From positions 23,148,212 through 23,212,211 of the forward strand of contig NC_054876.1 of the NCBI RefSeq assembly GCF_018320785.1: a stretch of DNA of 64,000 nucleotides. The letters run 5' to 3'. Within the stretch, counting starts at the first letter, position 1. Every line of letters starts with the position of its first letter. Source of the DNA: Cheilinus undulatus (taxonomy: Eukaryota > Chordata > Actinopteri > Labriformes > Labridae). Below are positions 1 to 11,572 of the stretch, in pieces. Both the position numbers and the translations under genes were made by a program. The notes under the pieces were generated by a model. That model saw nothing but the letters and a program-made list of their open reading frames with translations, searched no databases and was not told the origin of the DNA.

Positions 1-2880
1 TTCTGTTTTCCAACAGTGCAGGGATATCTGAAGTATTCTGTATTATCAGCACTACGGTAATGGTTCCATAACAGTGACCAACAGACTGTTGCAAGAGAGA
101 AATATTTTAAATAGTCTTTGTGTGTATATTTTTTTCTTGCTTTCATTTTTTTGCCAATCATATCCCTAAAATAAATGTAGTCATTAGTCATTCTTAGTGA
201 CATGATTTCACCAATATCTGTGTGCACTATTTTTTAAAGCTTTGTAAATGGATGGTTAGACTTTGGTTCATGAAAGGTTATATTTGTGCCTGTATTTTTT
301 GGGTGACTTGTTAGTCACAGCTTGTTTTTAAAATATTTTCTTCAGGTTTAGAATCCTACAGATTCTCCTCTGTGCTTGCTTAAAGTGAAAATACCTGCAG
401 AGGTTGGACAGCCAGACTACAATCAAATATTATGAACTGATAGTATGATGTACTTTAAAACACGTTGAGGTTCATGTCTGCAGATTAGATGGAGATCTTT
501 GTGCAGGATGAAAAAGAAAAAATATGAGGTGTTTGTTGCAGCAAAGTGCTGGTTTTAATGTCTGGCTCTGTATATAATGTTTTCATTAATTTTGTGGGGA
601 AAAATTTGCATTTTTTTGTCTTACGGTTCATTTTTAAAATCAAATATCAGTATGATCTCAATAACAGCATTGGACTGGTTGTGGCTATTGTTTGTATTAT
701 GTTAAATACACTTCTTCATTATCATTTTATATAATATGATTCAAATGTTGTGTCTCTTTTTTTATTGTTAATGCATGGCAATGCCATGACAGCATGGTCT
801 GAAATTGAAGTTAATGAAATGTAATAAAATGATTTCTTATATTGTTGGATTTTGGTTGTGCTTTTTCTCTCATCAGACATAGACTACCTGAACAAAAATG
901 AAGAGTCAAAGCTGTGATTCTGAGGTCAAGTGAAAACCTTTATGAATTTGCTAACTTTCACTATTAGTTCTTTTTAGAATAAGTATTCAATGTGAATACA
1001 ATTTAAATAAGAATAAAACTTAGTAGATCACATATGCAGTTTTATTCTTTTCTTTTTTAAAGAAGTCATGGTTACACTTAGAGATGGGCCAGATGCAATC
1101 AAGTATCGGGTCTGATATTACATGCTCGCTGCTGATCCATGTTACCAATCCAAATCCTGACCCTGGGCCGTATATGCTCCACACACACAAGGCATAAACA
1201 ATGCCGCCGCTAGCATAGCAGAGTGCTTTGTGACAGACAACAACTCAGTCTGTGTCCAGTCATCATATTTTGTCCCGACAATGAAGAGCAGTCATCTGTG
1301 ATTAATGTGCAGCACAGTAATGAGGCAAAACGGGTCATCAGCTACATTTGTACATGGGCCAGCTTTTTCCTTGACACACACTTTTGGGGCTGGACTTTAA
1401 AATACATTAGAATAAACATTTTTGTCTAATCAAAATATGTTTAAATATTATTTTCTTCAAAATACACATTGATTTAATCTTTTAGCAGTGAGATTAGCCA
1501 GATTGCCTGTTCTGCAACAATACATGAGGAAGTGACTGAGATATTTTGGCTATGCATTTCTGGAGCTGTCATGTTGACAATCTCTAAGTTTGATGTTAAT
1601 ATACTGTGTTGTAATTCGTGAAAAACACATGCAAGAATCTGACCCTTTATTTTGGTTGTCAGGCAAGAAAAATGACACTCCCAGTGGTCCTAAACCAGAC
1701 AGTCAATGCAGATACTGTAGTTTTAATCAAGGATGGACTGGTTTGTATGTTTTTATCATTGGTCATATTTTTTGTATTATTGGCAGACAGGGATTTCAGT
1801 AAAATTGTTTATATGATAATGATGATATATAAATCACTGCTAATAAAAAATTGCTTCAGTCTCAGTAGTTTCGGGGTAGTTTAAATAGCTGTATGGATTT
1901 AAAGATAAAATACACAGAATACCACAGCATATTTTATCCTGCACATTTTCTGAATTAAAAATCTTCTGGGGGCCGAATGGAAAGGTGTGGGGGGCTTGAT
2001 GTGGCCCCTGAGTTGCCAGTTGATGATCACTGAGGTAAAAGGTGAGTTGTTCTTCTAAGTTTAATGTCTGTATTAACAGCAACATGAAGCAAGTGTCTCT
2101 TTCATATGAGCTGCAGCAACTTGTATCACAATGGCTTAAATAACTGCTTAAAGGGGTTTTTACTCATGATTTGCTTGGTTTAGGTCCATGACAATCATTC
2201 AAAAAAGCGGGGCTGTGGTGTTTAATGAGGTTGAAGAAGCCATTTTACAGAGTGCGGCTGACTGTAAACACGGTGCTAAAGCTAAGTTTAAACAATGATA
2301 AAGGCACTTCTTTTGACAAATAACAATAGAAGTCTGTAATTGTTGTTTTTGAGTGCTTTCATTTTTCAGTAGCAGTTTACTTATTTATGTCAATTTTTTC
2401 ATTTGAAAATTTCAAATTTGTTGCTTCCTGCTGCAAATGTCCCAAGATACATCCTGTAGTTGAATCATTGTTTTTCTTAATTGCTTGTTTGTTTGTTTTG
2501 TTTTGAGGGTTTTTTCCTAGATACTACTTCTATGTATTTACAGTTAGATTTGTATGATAAGTTTTCATTTTGCTGCAGTATCCCTGTGCTCCTGTTGTTT
2601 GTTTACAGTTGTAGTTGCTGTTTTTACCATACACTGCAGATTCAGATATTTAAAATTAAATCATCACATTTGTTGCTGCTGCCTATTTCTTTGTGAAGCC
2701 ACCACAAAGTTTTATTGGGGAATGTTGTTTATGCATTTTAAAGTATTTTTTAGTTTTTGAATGAGATATCCTGTCACAACTTTACCAGAACTTTGTGTAA
2801 CCTTACACATAATACCACCAAAAATAATTATATTACTTATGGCTTTATAAATATTGGATTTGATGTCGGATATCGGTACA
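1..2880. other. Noncoding flank upstream of crcp
   Basis: AT-rich sequence with no recognisable coding exon; the short open frames here have no family motif and no splice context. A canonical AATAAA lies near 823 on the + strand, so the first 850 bases could be the 3' untranslated end of a gene to the left, but nothing identifies it. Bases near 1085-1210 read like the start of a degraded hAT-like repeat (a run alternating around 'atcgggtctgatat'). Bases near 1965-2036 resemble the terminal part of another hAT-like element ending in 'gatgatcactg'. Both repeat calls are pattern recognition only. Confidence 0.4.
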
Positions 2881-2889
2881 TCGTAATCA

Positions 2890-3126
2890 GTTCGGGATTA
2901 ATAAAGTGGGTCGGCCCACCTCTCCCTTCACTAGGATCTCCTGTCAGATTTTTGCTCTGAGGTTTTGTCACTTCAGGCGAGCTTTTGAAAACAATGAATT
3001 TGTGTAAGTTGGCACAAAGGACATGGAGGAGACGCTGCTCAGTGTTGAAAGGCGGAACCATTTACGTGTTTGTTTTTCTACACGAGCGCATTAGCTGCTA
3101 CGGACCGCAGCTGCGTGCCTGACGAA
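2890..3126 (+). promoter_or_regulatory. crcp: Probable crcp promoter and 5' UTR
   Basis: The 240 bases before the crcp ATG are richer in G+C and CpG than the flanks (for example 'cacgagcgcattagctgc' and 'acggaccgcagctgcg'). No TATA box is visible, which fits a housekeeping Pol III subunit. The transcription start cannot be placed from sequence alone. Confidence 0.4.
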
Positions 3127-6100
3127 ATGGAAGTGTAAGCTCTATACATTTATTCTCACAAAATGTATTAATTGGAGGAGTGTATGTATTTTTATTTCAA
3201 GTGTGACAAAAGAACATGTCGAAAGCTATAGTTATGTCTTTGTTACTTCCAGATGTTATGCAATGATCCGTACACTACATGGAGACATGTTTGCGACATA
3301 TTAATGAGCCTGTTAAAAAGCCTGCGTTAAAAATCGTAAAACCAAGGGCTTTAAATGCATTCTGTAATTTCTCATTATGATTTAGATGTATTTACTATCA
3401 GAGACTTTCTCTAAATAATCAACATGTAAACTAAATAACATTACTGTGCCTTCAAAACTGTACTGTCATTATACTGTCCTGTAGCGGAGTACTATACTAA
3501 ATGATTGAAACAATGTATTTCAGACGTTACACTGGAGCACTAGACCATTCAGGCCCAGGGGCGGTTGTGGTCCTTTAGTCTTAGACACAGACAACCATCA
3601 GGCCCTTCCCCATTTAACTAAGCGCAACTAAAACAATCAAAGCTTTTTTTGCATGCAACAATGAACCAAAGAATTCCAGGAAATAACTAAATCTTAATTA
3701 CTATAAATATCTATGTCAACAGTGCTCATCACCCCTTAGGAGAGCATTTAATCACCACGTAGAGATATTTTAACATGTCTTTGTCCGGTGGAACTTACAT
3801 GTTCTTCGGCTGCAAATCACAGTATTATTTTTTTATTTTTATCAATCACATTTTTCACCTCCATGATTGATGGATCATAATTTTTGACAGCACAAATTAT
3901 AATATATGGTTTAAGAGGCCCCTGGTGATTGCCTAGCTTTGCCTAATGGGGAAATTGCCTGTGTTTAGGTTACATATTTATACACAGCCCATTTCCTCCA
4001 GTAGTTTGTAATGTAGTTTTCCGCAAATAACTTTACTGTTTAGATTTTTTTAAATGCCCTCTTCATGTTTTCAGCATTTTATCGTTCTGTACCTTTTCTC
4101 CCCTAATATGAACTGAAAACTTACCCCATCCATCTTTGAGCTTTAAAAACCTTGAAACCTTATCCTAAGATCCTCGCTCCGAGTGTAGGTGAGACTTGGT
4201 CAAAAGCTTCAGAGTGAGGGAGCTGACCTTTGGTTGTAAATCATTTGCTCACATTCACAGATTTTTAAGGTTACGTAAGAATGAACTTGTATGCTTAAAG
4301 ATATAATGTCATTTTTAGGAAAAATGCAAATGCTGCGATGCTGAGCAACTACGAGGTAATGTCTCATATTACATCTAACTGTTTTGCTAAAAAAACTTTA
4401 ATTCTGTCCTGTCATCAATAGATAAAATGTAGTTTTGTTTCTGAATTGTGCCTGTGCATTTTCCAGGTTTTCCAGCTCCTCACAGATTTGAAGGAACAGA
4501 GGAAGGACAGTGGGAAGAACAAACACAGCGTGGGGCAACAGAACCTCAACACCATCATGTATGAGGTCAGCACTCATCCTGTCTCTGATGCCTTATACCT
4601 GCTCTGAGGGTATGTTGCGTTGCATGAAAAATTTAAACCTTTCCTCATTTCTACCCAGACGCTGAAGTATCTGTCCAAGACGCCGTGCAGCAGGCAGAGT
4701 CCAGAGATTGTCAAAGACTTCCTCAACACCATGATGCCTCACAAACTCACAAAGTCAGTCAGCTCAACTAAACTCTAGATTTTACCTTCGTGTTTTTATT
4801 GAAAACATATTCAGGGGTTCTCAACATGGGGGCAGGGATCCCCTCTGGGGGTCACAAGACGCTGAGAGTGGGCCACCAGATGCCTTTTAGAAATGATTGA
4901 AAATTGTATATTTTACCCATTCTAAATGAAATAATAAATGCATTAAGTTAGTTAAATGTAATAAAGAAGAGATTTATGCTGAAACAAGGCATTGTTTAAA
5001 AATGTAAAATGTAAGTTTGCACATGATTATTTTTTGACTGTGCATTGCTGTGTTGAACTCTGCCTCAACCACCTTCAGTCTTGTTTTGGGGGTCCTGGGC
5101 TGTAAAGTTTGATCACCCCTGCACGAGATAACATAATCATATATGCTGTAAGCTCTGCTCTGAACACATATTACCTGATATTTTTCACCCCTCAGGGCAG
5201 AGAAACTGCAGCTCCTGAACCACCGACCACAAACAGCAGTGGAAATTCAGCTAGTGAGTGTTGCATGCCTTTTACTAGTTTAAGCTTTCTTAACTGTCTT
5301 TGTGTCTTATAGCCAGAGATATCCTGTCCATAGCTGTTTTACACATTTACTTATATTAAAATAATTCATTGTTAGATACAGTAACACTTGCATCAGTCTG
5401 GGGACCAGCGTTGGAAATCTCACGGAAAGTCGCAATAAGATATGTTATGATGTGATACAGCAAATTACGATGTATCGTGATGCAGTGTGATATGGTCTGG
5501 CACGATGTGATGCTATTTGATAAGATAAAGAACATAATGAAACAGCACAACACAGTACAATGCAAAATGAAGTTATACAGTACTGCACTATATGATACAC
5601 TACAGCACAGTACAATACAATAGGGAACGTAATGTGTTTTGTACTAGAGGTAGAAAGCAGACAATGAACTTGTCCTACCACGCAGTATTGTGTGGAACAA
5701 TTGAAAATACCTCAGTGGGCCTCCCTGCTGCACAGCATTTTCTTTTAGGTTGCCCCGTATGCACATCATGCTGCTGGATTAGGGGGCCATTTATGTTTTC
5801 ATCCACAGGGGAAAATAGTCTAAAGAATGTTTTTGTGGGTCATATTTTTACCTGTTTTTGAAGATTTAAGAGGTTAGGTATAGAAAAGCAGAAGAGTAAA
5901 TTGTTTTATAGGGTTTATTTACAACCACAAGAAAACAGAAGCACCGGTCCTGTTCTTAGAAACTCAGCTATGTTGTTACTCAAAACTAAAAGCTGTGATT
6001 GAATAGTCCTGTATGCTACTACGGCTTCCTAACTGAGGAAGATGATCTTTGGTATTTAAAGGGCCAGTCAGAGTCTATAAATGATAAGAACAGACACTTT

Positions 6101-9100
6101 AATTCTTCTTTTATTGTTATCTTTATTGTAGGAATACTGGGAAATCCTAGAAGTAAGACAAGAAGAGGCATTCTGTTACACAAGTCTGTGCAAAGCAACA
6201 TTTAAGAGTGCATCGTGTAGCTGTGACAAGAACAAATGATCATGAAAATAGTTCTTTGATACAATCAATCGAATTGCAATCATATCAATGGATATAGGGT
6301 AACGTAGGCTTAGCAACCTTTCCCATTACAACTATTTTGTTTAACTTTTTACAAATGTCCTGTCTTGCTCTTATTCTAACCTTGTAACAAAGTTCTGTGT
6401 TTTTTAACAGAGTTAATTTTGTTTTTAGCCTAACTTCAAGTTTATCTACTTAACACTGCTTTCAGCACAGCATTTATTGCAGTGAGGTATACTCTTCAAA
6501 CCTGAGGTTTTAGCTGTCCTTTACTTCTTCCCTGGCCCCGAGACATTTTCCATCCTGTATAAAAGAATAATGTTTGGAAAAAAGACAATGGATTAGTTTT
6601 CTTTTGACCGTTCGACCACAGTCAAAGCTTTATTTTTGACACACTGGATCAGCCACACAATCTGAAAAAAAGTAGGGCTGATTCGTTTCTACATTGAAAT
6701 GTCTCTCTTGATTCATGTGTAGAAGAAAAATCTGATTTAAGTCCACAGTGGGGACACCTTTCTGTGTCACTAATGCTTTCATGCAGACCCACCTCTCAGC
6801 AGAATATGGCACAGCTTGTTTAAACAGCTTGTTCATCCCAGCCAAATTGCATTTTGGGGGTTTCAGATGTTGAGTCCATTACCGTGGACATCAATAAGCT
6901 GCTGTGCACATGGAAAAGTACAATGGCCCTGCAGCTATCTGGACTCACTCACATGTTAAGCCTATTTCCACTGTTAGAAATGGACCCCAGACTGGCTGAT
7001 AGACAGGCTGACTGTTGATTTAGAAAACAAAACTCATGTGGTATCTGTGATAGGTCAGAACATAACTTGCCATTGCCCACACTGATGATATAAATTAAGC
7101 CTATTTCTATGTTTATTTTGTGTTTTTGAAATTTGGGAGATACTTACATCTGCTTTGTTTTTTGTAGTGCTGTTACTCTATTTAAAACATTAATCAAGTT
7201 AATCACATCACTACACTGTGATTAATCATGATTAATCAGCATTTTTTTAGTTTAGGTATATTTTTATGTTTTTAGATTTTTAAAGGTTGTTTTGTCAAGT
7301 GTTTTATTTTTGCTCTTTTAGTTCTATGTACAGCACATTGAAAGTGCTGATCTGAGTCCTTATTGATACCACAATCGATACTTTCAGTAGTTTGGTGGAA
7401 AATAAGGGCAAATATTTAAACTACAAGTGGTCTTAGCTGAGTAGTGCTTGAGTTAAAAAAGCTATGAGTCAGTCTGTCACATTTATTGTATATCCCTCAA
7501 ATATAAACACATATTCACACTGTATTAATTGAAGTTTCTCATCAAAAACTTAATTATCCAGTTTTTATGTGACATTTGAAGACATCATAAGATATAGAAT
7601 ACAGTCATCTAATTTACTGAGGTTACCTGAACGCGTCATATTTTCTGTCTTCAGCTCGTAAAGTTTGCCAATTCACTTCAATTTTGCCAATTCCACCGCA
7701 GATTTCTACATTTCTACACTGGATTAATATTTATAACAAACAGGACTTGCTCAAAGTTTTGGAGCACTTTTCAGTAATTATCAGAGCAGCTGAAGAAGAA
7801 AACTGTCCTGAAGCAGCTGAAGAGAGTGGTATAACCATGGCTTGATGCTACTCTGCTCCTCATCCTACTCTGTCCTGAGCTTGAAGCTCTAGTTGTTTTT
7901 ATGTGAGGCCCATTGTTTTGGTGCGGTGGCGTGCACAGACTTTTTCAAGGCAGGGGCGAAAAGAAAAAAAGGGCACATACAGCGCGTTCTCACCACTGAA
8001 GAGGGCACTAAGTTTTGCATGTTTTCGAGGGCACTTTAGACATGTTTATATGTTATACAAATGGCACATTATATAGCCTTAAAACAGACTAACTAGACAG
8101 ACTACTCAAGTTAGTTTGTAGTTAGGATCAGCATCCACAAGAACTGTGTAGATTCAACGTTGGACTGTGAAGAACACACCGAAATAAATAAATAAATCCC
8201 TAGGGGGTCTGGGGGTCGTCCCCCAGAACATTTTCAATTAAGTAGATGACATTTCCTGTATTCTAGTGCATTTTAACACCATATAAGCACCAGATAATCC
8301 AAACTGGTCCTAATGTTTTTTCCACCCAAGAGGGCAGTTTAGTGTGTTTTGCCAACCAGGAGGGCACTGTAACACGCGTTTTCAACAATTGGCTGGCCTT
8401 GTTTTCTCTGTACATGTGGATTCCTGGAAAGGGTCGGTCTGTTGGTGCTTGTCCCTGTTTTCTGGGCATACGCTCGATCTTGGCAACTGAGCTGGTTTTT
8501 GGCTCCGTTGGTAAAGCAGGTGCCCAAATACAGAAGCTGTAGTCCTCAATGCATTGGTTGCAAGATCGATTCCCGGTCTCTGCGCTGTTTGGTGAATGTC
8601 TTCCCCCTCGCTCTCACCCATATTTCCTGTCTTTCCTCAGCTGTACAATGAAAATAATTCTGCAGGCACAAGGATTAATGAAATAATTGGATACATGTCC
8701 ATTCCATACAAATAAATCAAGTTCCTTTGTGATCATATAAACAACCTAAACTACAGTAAGTGGCTGTTCTTATGCTTTCGATTATTACTGTAGCAATACC
8801 ATGCTTTGATGTAGAATAAACAGTTTCATTGGACCCCTAGAATGAAAATAACAACCTGGAAATGTAAATATGTGCAATTTTACTTTATTTCAGAAATTGA
8901 ACATACACTAATCTATAAAAACGTTTAAAGTCCATGCTGCTGAAAATGTGTGGTGAAGGAGATAAGACTTGTGATAAAATGACAAATTCATAGAAAACAG
9001 TCCATATGAACAGCTAAGTGTTGCCCTTGACTGACCTCCGTTGTCCTCTAGTGATTTTCTGTTATATAATAGGTCTAATAAGAGATGCTACCTTCAATAA

Positions 9101-9998
9101 GCTCTTCAATAAGAATCTGACTGATTTCTTTAGTAAAATGTTTTTACCACTCAGAGATCATGATTTTATGTGCAGGATATTTAACCCATCAGTAGGTTAA
9201 ATGTAAGGGGTGATGTACAGCATTGTTATTACAGGATAGAACCCCATTAGGGTGAGAGGATGGAGGGACAGTTCACATAAACAGACTGACGTCAAACCAA
9301 CCAGACTTCTTCCTGTGGATTAATATGATTATGGTTAATCCTACAGAGTCTGTGATTAGAGCCATGCCCCTAGTAACTGTGTGCTTTTCTTAGTAACGTT
9401 TGTTCGTCATAAAAATTGTGAATCTATCGAGGGATGGCAAACTAATGCTTTATGTACTGAGCCAATCTCAGTTGTTGTTAAGCATTGAAAAGTGTAATTT
9501 ATTGAAGGTTTTCATCCTGGCTTTTTAAGCAGAGGAGATTTAAGAGAGTCTAACTGTGTAATGATGTAAAATGCAACATTGAATTCAGTGGCACAACAAA
9601 TCGCCTCTCTTTTAAGTCTTAAGTGTCTACTGTCATATTATCTGAACACTAGCATTAGTATTGTTGATATCTGGCCACTTAAAACTTGTGTTATGGTCAG
9701 GTAGCCGAATACTTTCGTCTATAAGAGTTTATTATTTAACCTCAAAGGTTAATGCACTAAGAAGTGCATCAGAGTGGCATTTAAATAAAAGCTGCTGGGT
9801 TAAAAAAATGATTACTTGAACTTGTAAAGAGGATTTGTATGATTTTCTGTTTTTGTTCAGTTGGTGGAGGAGAGTGAGGAGCGGTTATCAGAGGAGCAGA
9901 TTGAAGAGCTCATCCAGACAGTCACAGATGCTCTACCAGGTGACCCGGAGCAGGAGAACACAGAGGCCGAGATGGAAGAAGCCAGTGAACAATCATGA
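3127..9998 (+). CDS. crcp: crcp: RNA polymerase III subunit RPC9 (CGRP receptor component)
   Basis: Six coding exons: 3127-3134, 4319-4355, 4467-4565, 4659-4753, 5196-5253 and 9861-9998. All have GT-AG borders and consistent phases, and they give 144 residues plus TGA. The start reads MEVKNANAAMLSNYE, nearly the same as human CRCP. Further matches are VFQLLTDLKEQRKDSGK, QNLNTIMYETLKYLSKTP, KLTKAEKLQLLNHRP and VEESEERLSEEQIEEL. In the family this is the HRDC-like Rpc17/RPC9 subunit of Pol III, which pairs with RPC8 in the stalk used for initiation; the same protein was also described as a CGRP-receptor coupling component. The acidic C-terminal tail (EPEQENTEAEMEEASEQS) is as expected. The first exon carries only 8 coding bases, so ORF callers miss it. 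The last intron is 4.6 kb and full of repeats. No canonical poly(A) signal is evident soon after the stop. Confidence 0.96.
4812..5121. repeat. Short hAT-like nonautonomous element in crcp intron 4
   Basis: The segment begins 'caggggttctcaac' and ends 'gatcacccctg', a CAGGGGT/ACCCCTG terminal pair. Inside are G-rich 'gggggtcac' and 'gggggtcctgggc' stretches and an AT-rich core. This is the usual look of short hAT derivatives in vertebrates. No clear target duplication is seen, so it is probably old. Confidence 0.5.
5254..9860. other. crcp intron 5, repeat-rich
   Basis: No coding exon is seen. At 5400-5640 there is a degenerate low-complexity run built from 'acagtacaatac'- and 'gatgtgatac'-like words. 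At 7180-7260 there is a cluster of 'gattaatca' words of the kind seen in a common teleost repeat. From about 7920 to 8495 there is an unclassified repeat with four spaced 'agggcact/agggcagt' words and a short 'ctagggggtctgggggtcgt' palindrome-like block. A tRNA-derived SINE follows (listed separately). The rest is AT-rich with nothing recognisable. Confidence 0.5.
8495..8660 (+). repeat. tRNA-derived SINE
   Basis: A tRNA-like head is visible. The A-box-like block 'tggctccgttggtaaagc' lies at about 8500-8518 and the B-box-like block 'ggttgcaagatcgattccc' at about 8556-8574, with spacing like a tRNA. A T/C-rich body runs into 'cctcagctgtacaatgaaaa', a common ending of teleost SINEs. It lacks a cloverleaf, so it is not a functional tRNA gene. 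It sits in crcp intron 5. Confidence 0.65.
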
Positions 9999-11572
9999 CA
10001 CAACAGCCCATTGCAACTCAGACTGTCTGTGGAGAGCTGGAGTAAAGTCTAAAGTTAGTACAGAACTGGACTGGTTTCTTTTATCTGCATCATTTTACAT
10101 CCCTGTTTGAACTGAAACAAGCTGATGGAAAGGAAACACAGCAGCTGCCTGGAGTAAATGAAAATGACCCTGTTACTTTTTTTTTTTTTTAATTGTAAAT
10201 GATAACATTTTGTGTCTAATTTATGTGTACTTATTTAAATACAGCTGAAATCCGAAGAGCAGGTTTTGGGACAGTGAGTCTGATGTTTTCCACTGGATTT
10301 GTCTAATTGTATTTCATCTTTGATATTGCTTATGCATAGACAGTCTGCTTCTACAGGGCTATATTTCTGGCCCCTGACTAAAATCTCTGCCCTCCCCCTG
10401 GTGCATAAAACAGAGGGTTTGCTGCAAGTAAGTTTGTAATGGTGCATAAGGTCAGATAATGATATAACACTGGCTGTGTATGTATGTTTACCAAGAGGTT
10501 GTTGTTAACTCTTTTTCCTGTAGTATTTTTACATAACATGCTATTTTCTTTCTTTAACGTCATGAAAAAAATGCCTTTAATGTTTGGTCAGTAAGTTAAT
10601 AACACCACAAACACTTTCAGCAAAGACCTGCTGTCTTCTACTTGTTTACATGTGGTGTAGCATGATAGACCAACTTAAAGTAGGACTATAATCAGAGACC
10701 CAATTCAGAGTCCCACAATAATGGTGTCACCTTAAATTCTTCTTTTATTTGTGTCAAACTGTAGGTCTGTGAACACAACACAAAGAGAGAGCAGCACCTG
10801 CACATCACATCTTTTTGAGTTTTTTTTATTGCTGTTTGAAGGGGTAGTAAATCTTTCATCATCTTTGAATAATGTGGCCATCAAGTGAAACCCTCATGAC
10901 TTTTACTAAATATGTTTGTGTAACCACTCAGGATTGAACCTGCAGACTGATACATAAACACTCAAATTCCTGATTGAAAGAGTCTTGATATGCTCATTTT
11001 TTTCTGCTAGGACATTGTGAAACAGCAGAGGAAGGATGTGCTGGTTAGACTTGTCTACCATTCTGTTTTTAGCTTCCTGTTAGTGTATCACATCAGTTTC
11101 CTGTCCCTGCTTTGTGCTCCCCTACAGTGAGAAACAACAGTAAAGTGAAAGTTATGTAAGCTAAGAGTCCCAAGTGACCCCAGTGTCTGCTGATTTGCAA
11201 TTGACCTAAGATTCCTTCATTTATTTTATTTATTTATTTATTTTTGTTTTAGGACAGTAGCCTCTGTAAATGGGCTCAATTTAGTAACACTGAAGTACTC
11301 TGTAATATAAAATCGGTAATATAAAAAGTTCTGCATGCTAAACACAAAGAACCAATAAGAAAAGTGAAAGGATGAAAATATAAATATACCTAGAACACTT
11401 TTTTTTTTTTTTTTTGGTAACCAGGCAGTTGTACCAGGAGTACTGTACCGGGAGAACAGTAATGACAGTGAGGTGGAATTCTAGTAGTTGAAGTAAAGTT
11501 ACTCTTAGATTCACATTAACATTTATAATAATGAAACTATATGATAGGCCCATCCTCACCAATGATCCAGGG
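9999..11572. other. crcp 3' region and crcp-tpst1 spacer
   Basis: The first few hundred bases are presumably crcp 3' UTR, including a T14 run near 10180. The remainder is AT-rich with a T-run near 11400 and an ATTT repeat near 11220-11245. No exon or mobile element is recognised before the repeat that begins near 11573. Confidence 0.4.

Noticed and set aside
5400-5640. Open frames on both strands in the 'acagtacaat' region
   Set aside because: They arise from low-complexity repeats; no protein features.
8497-8580. tRNA gene
   Set aside because: A- and B-box-like blocks are present but the cloverleaf cannot be formed and a SINE body follows; called as a SINE.
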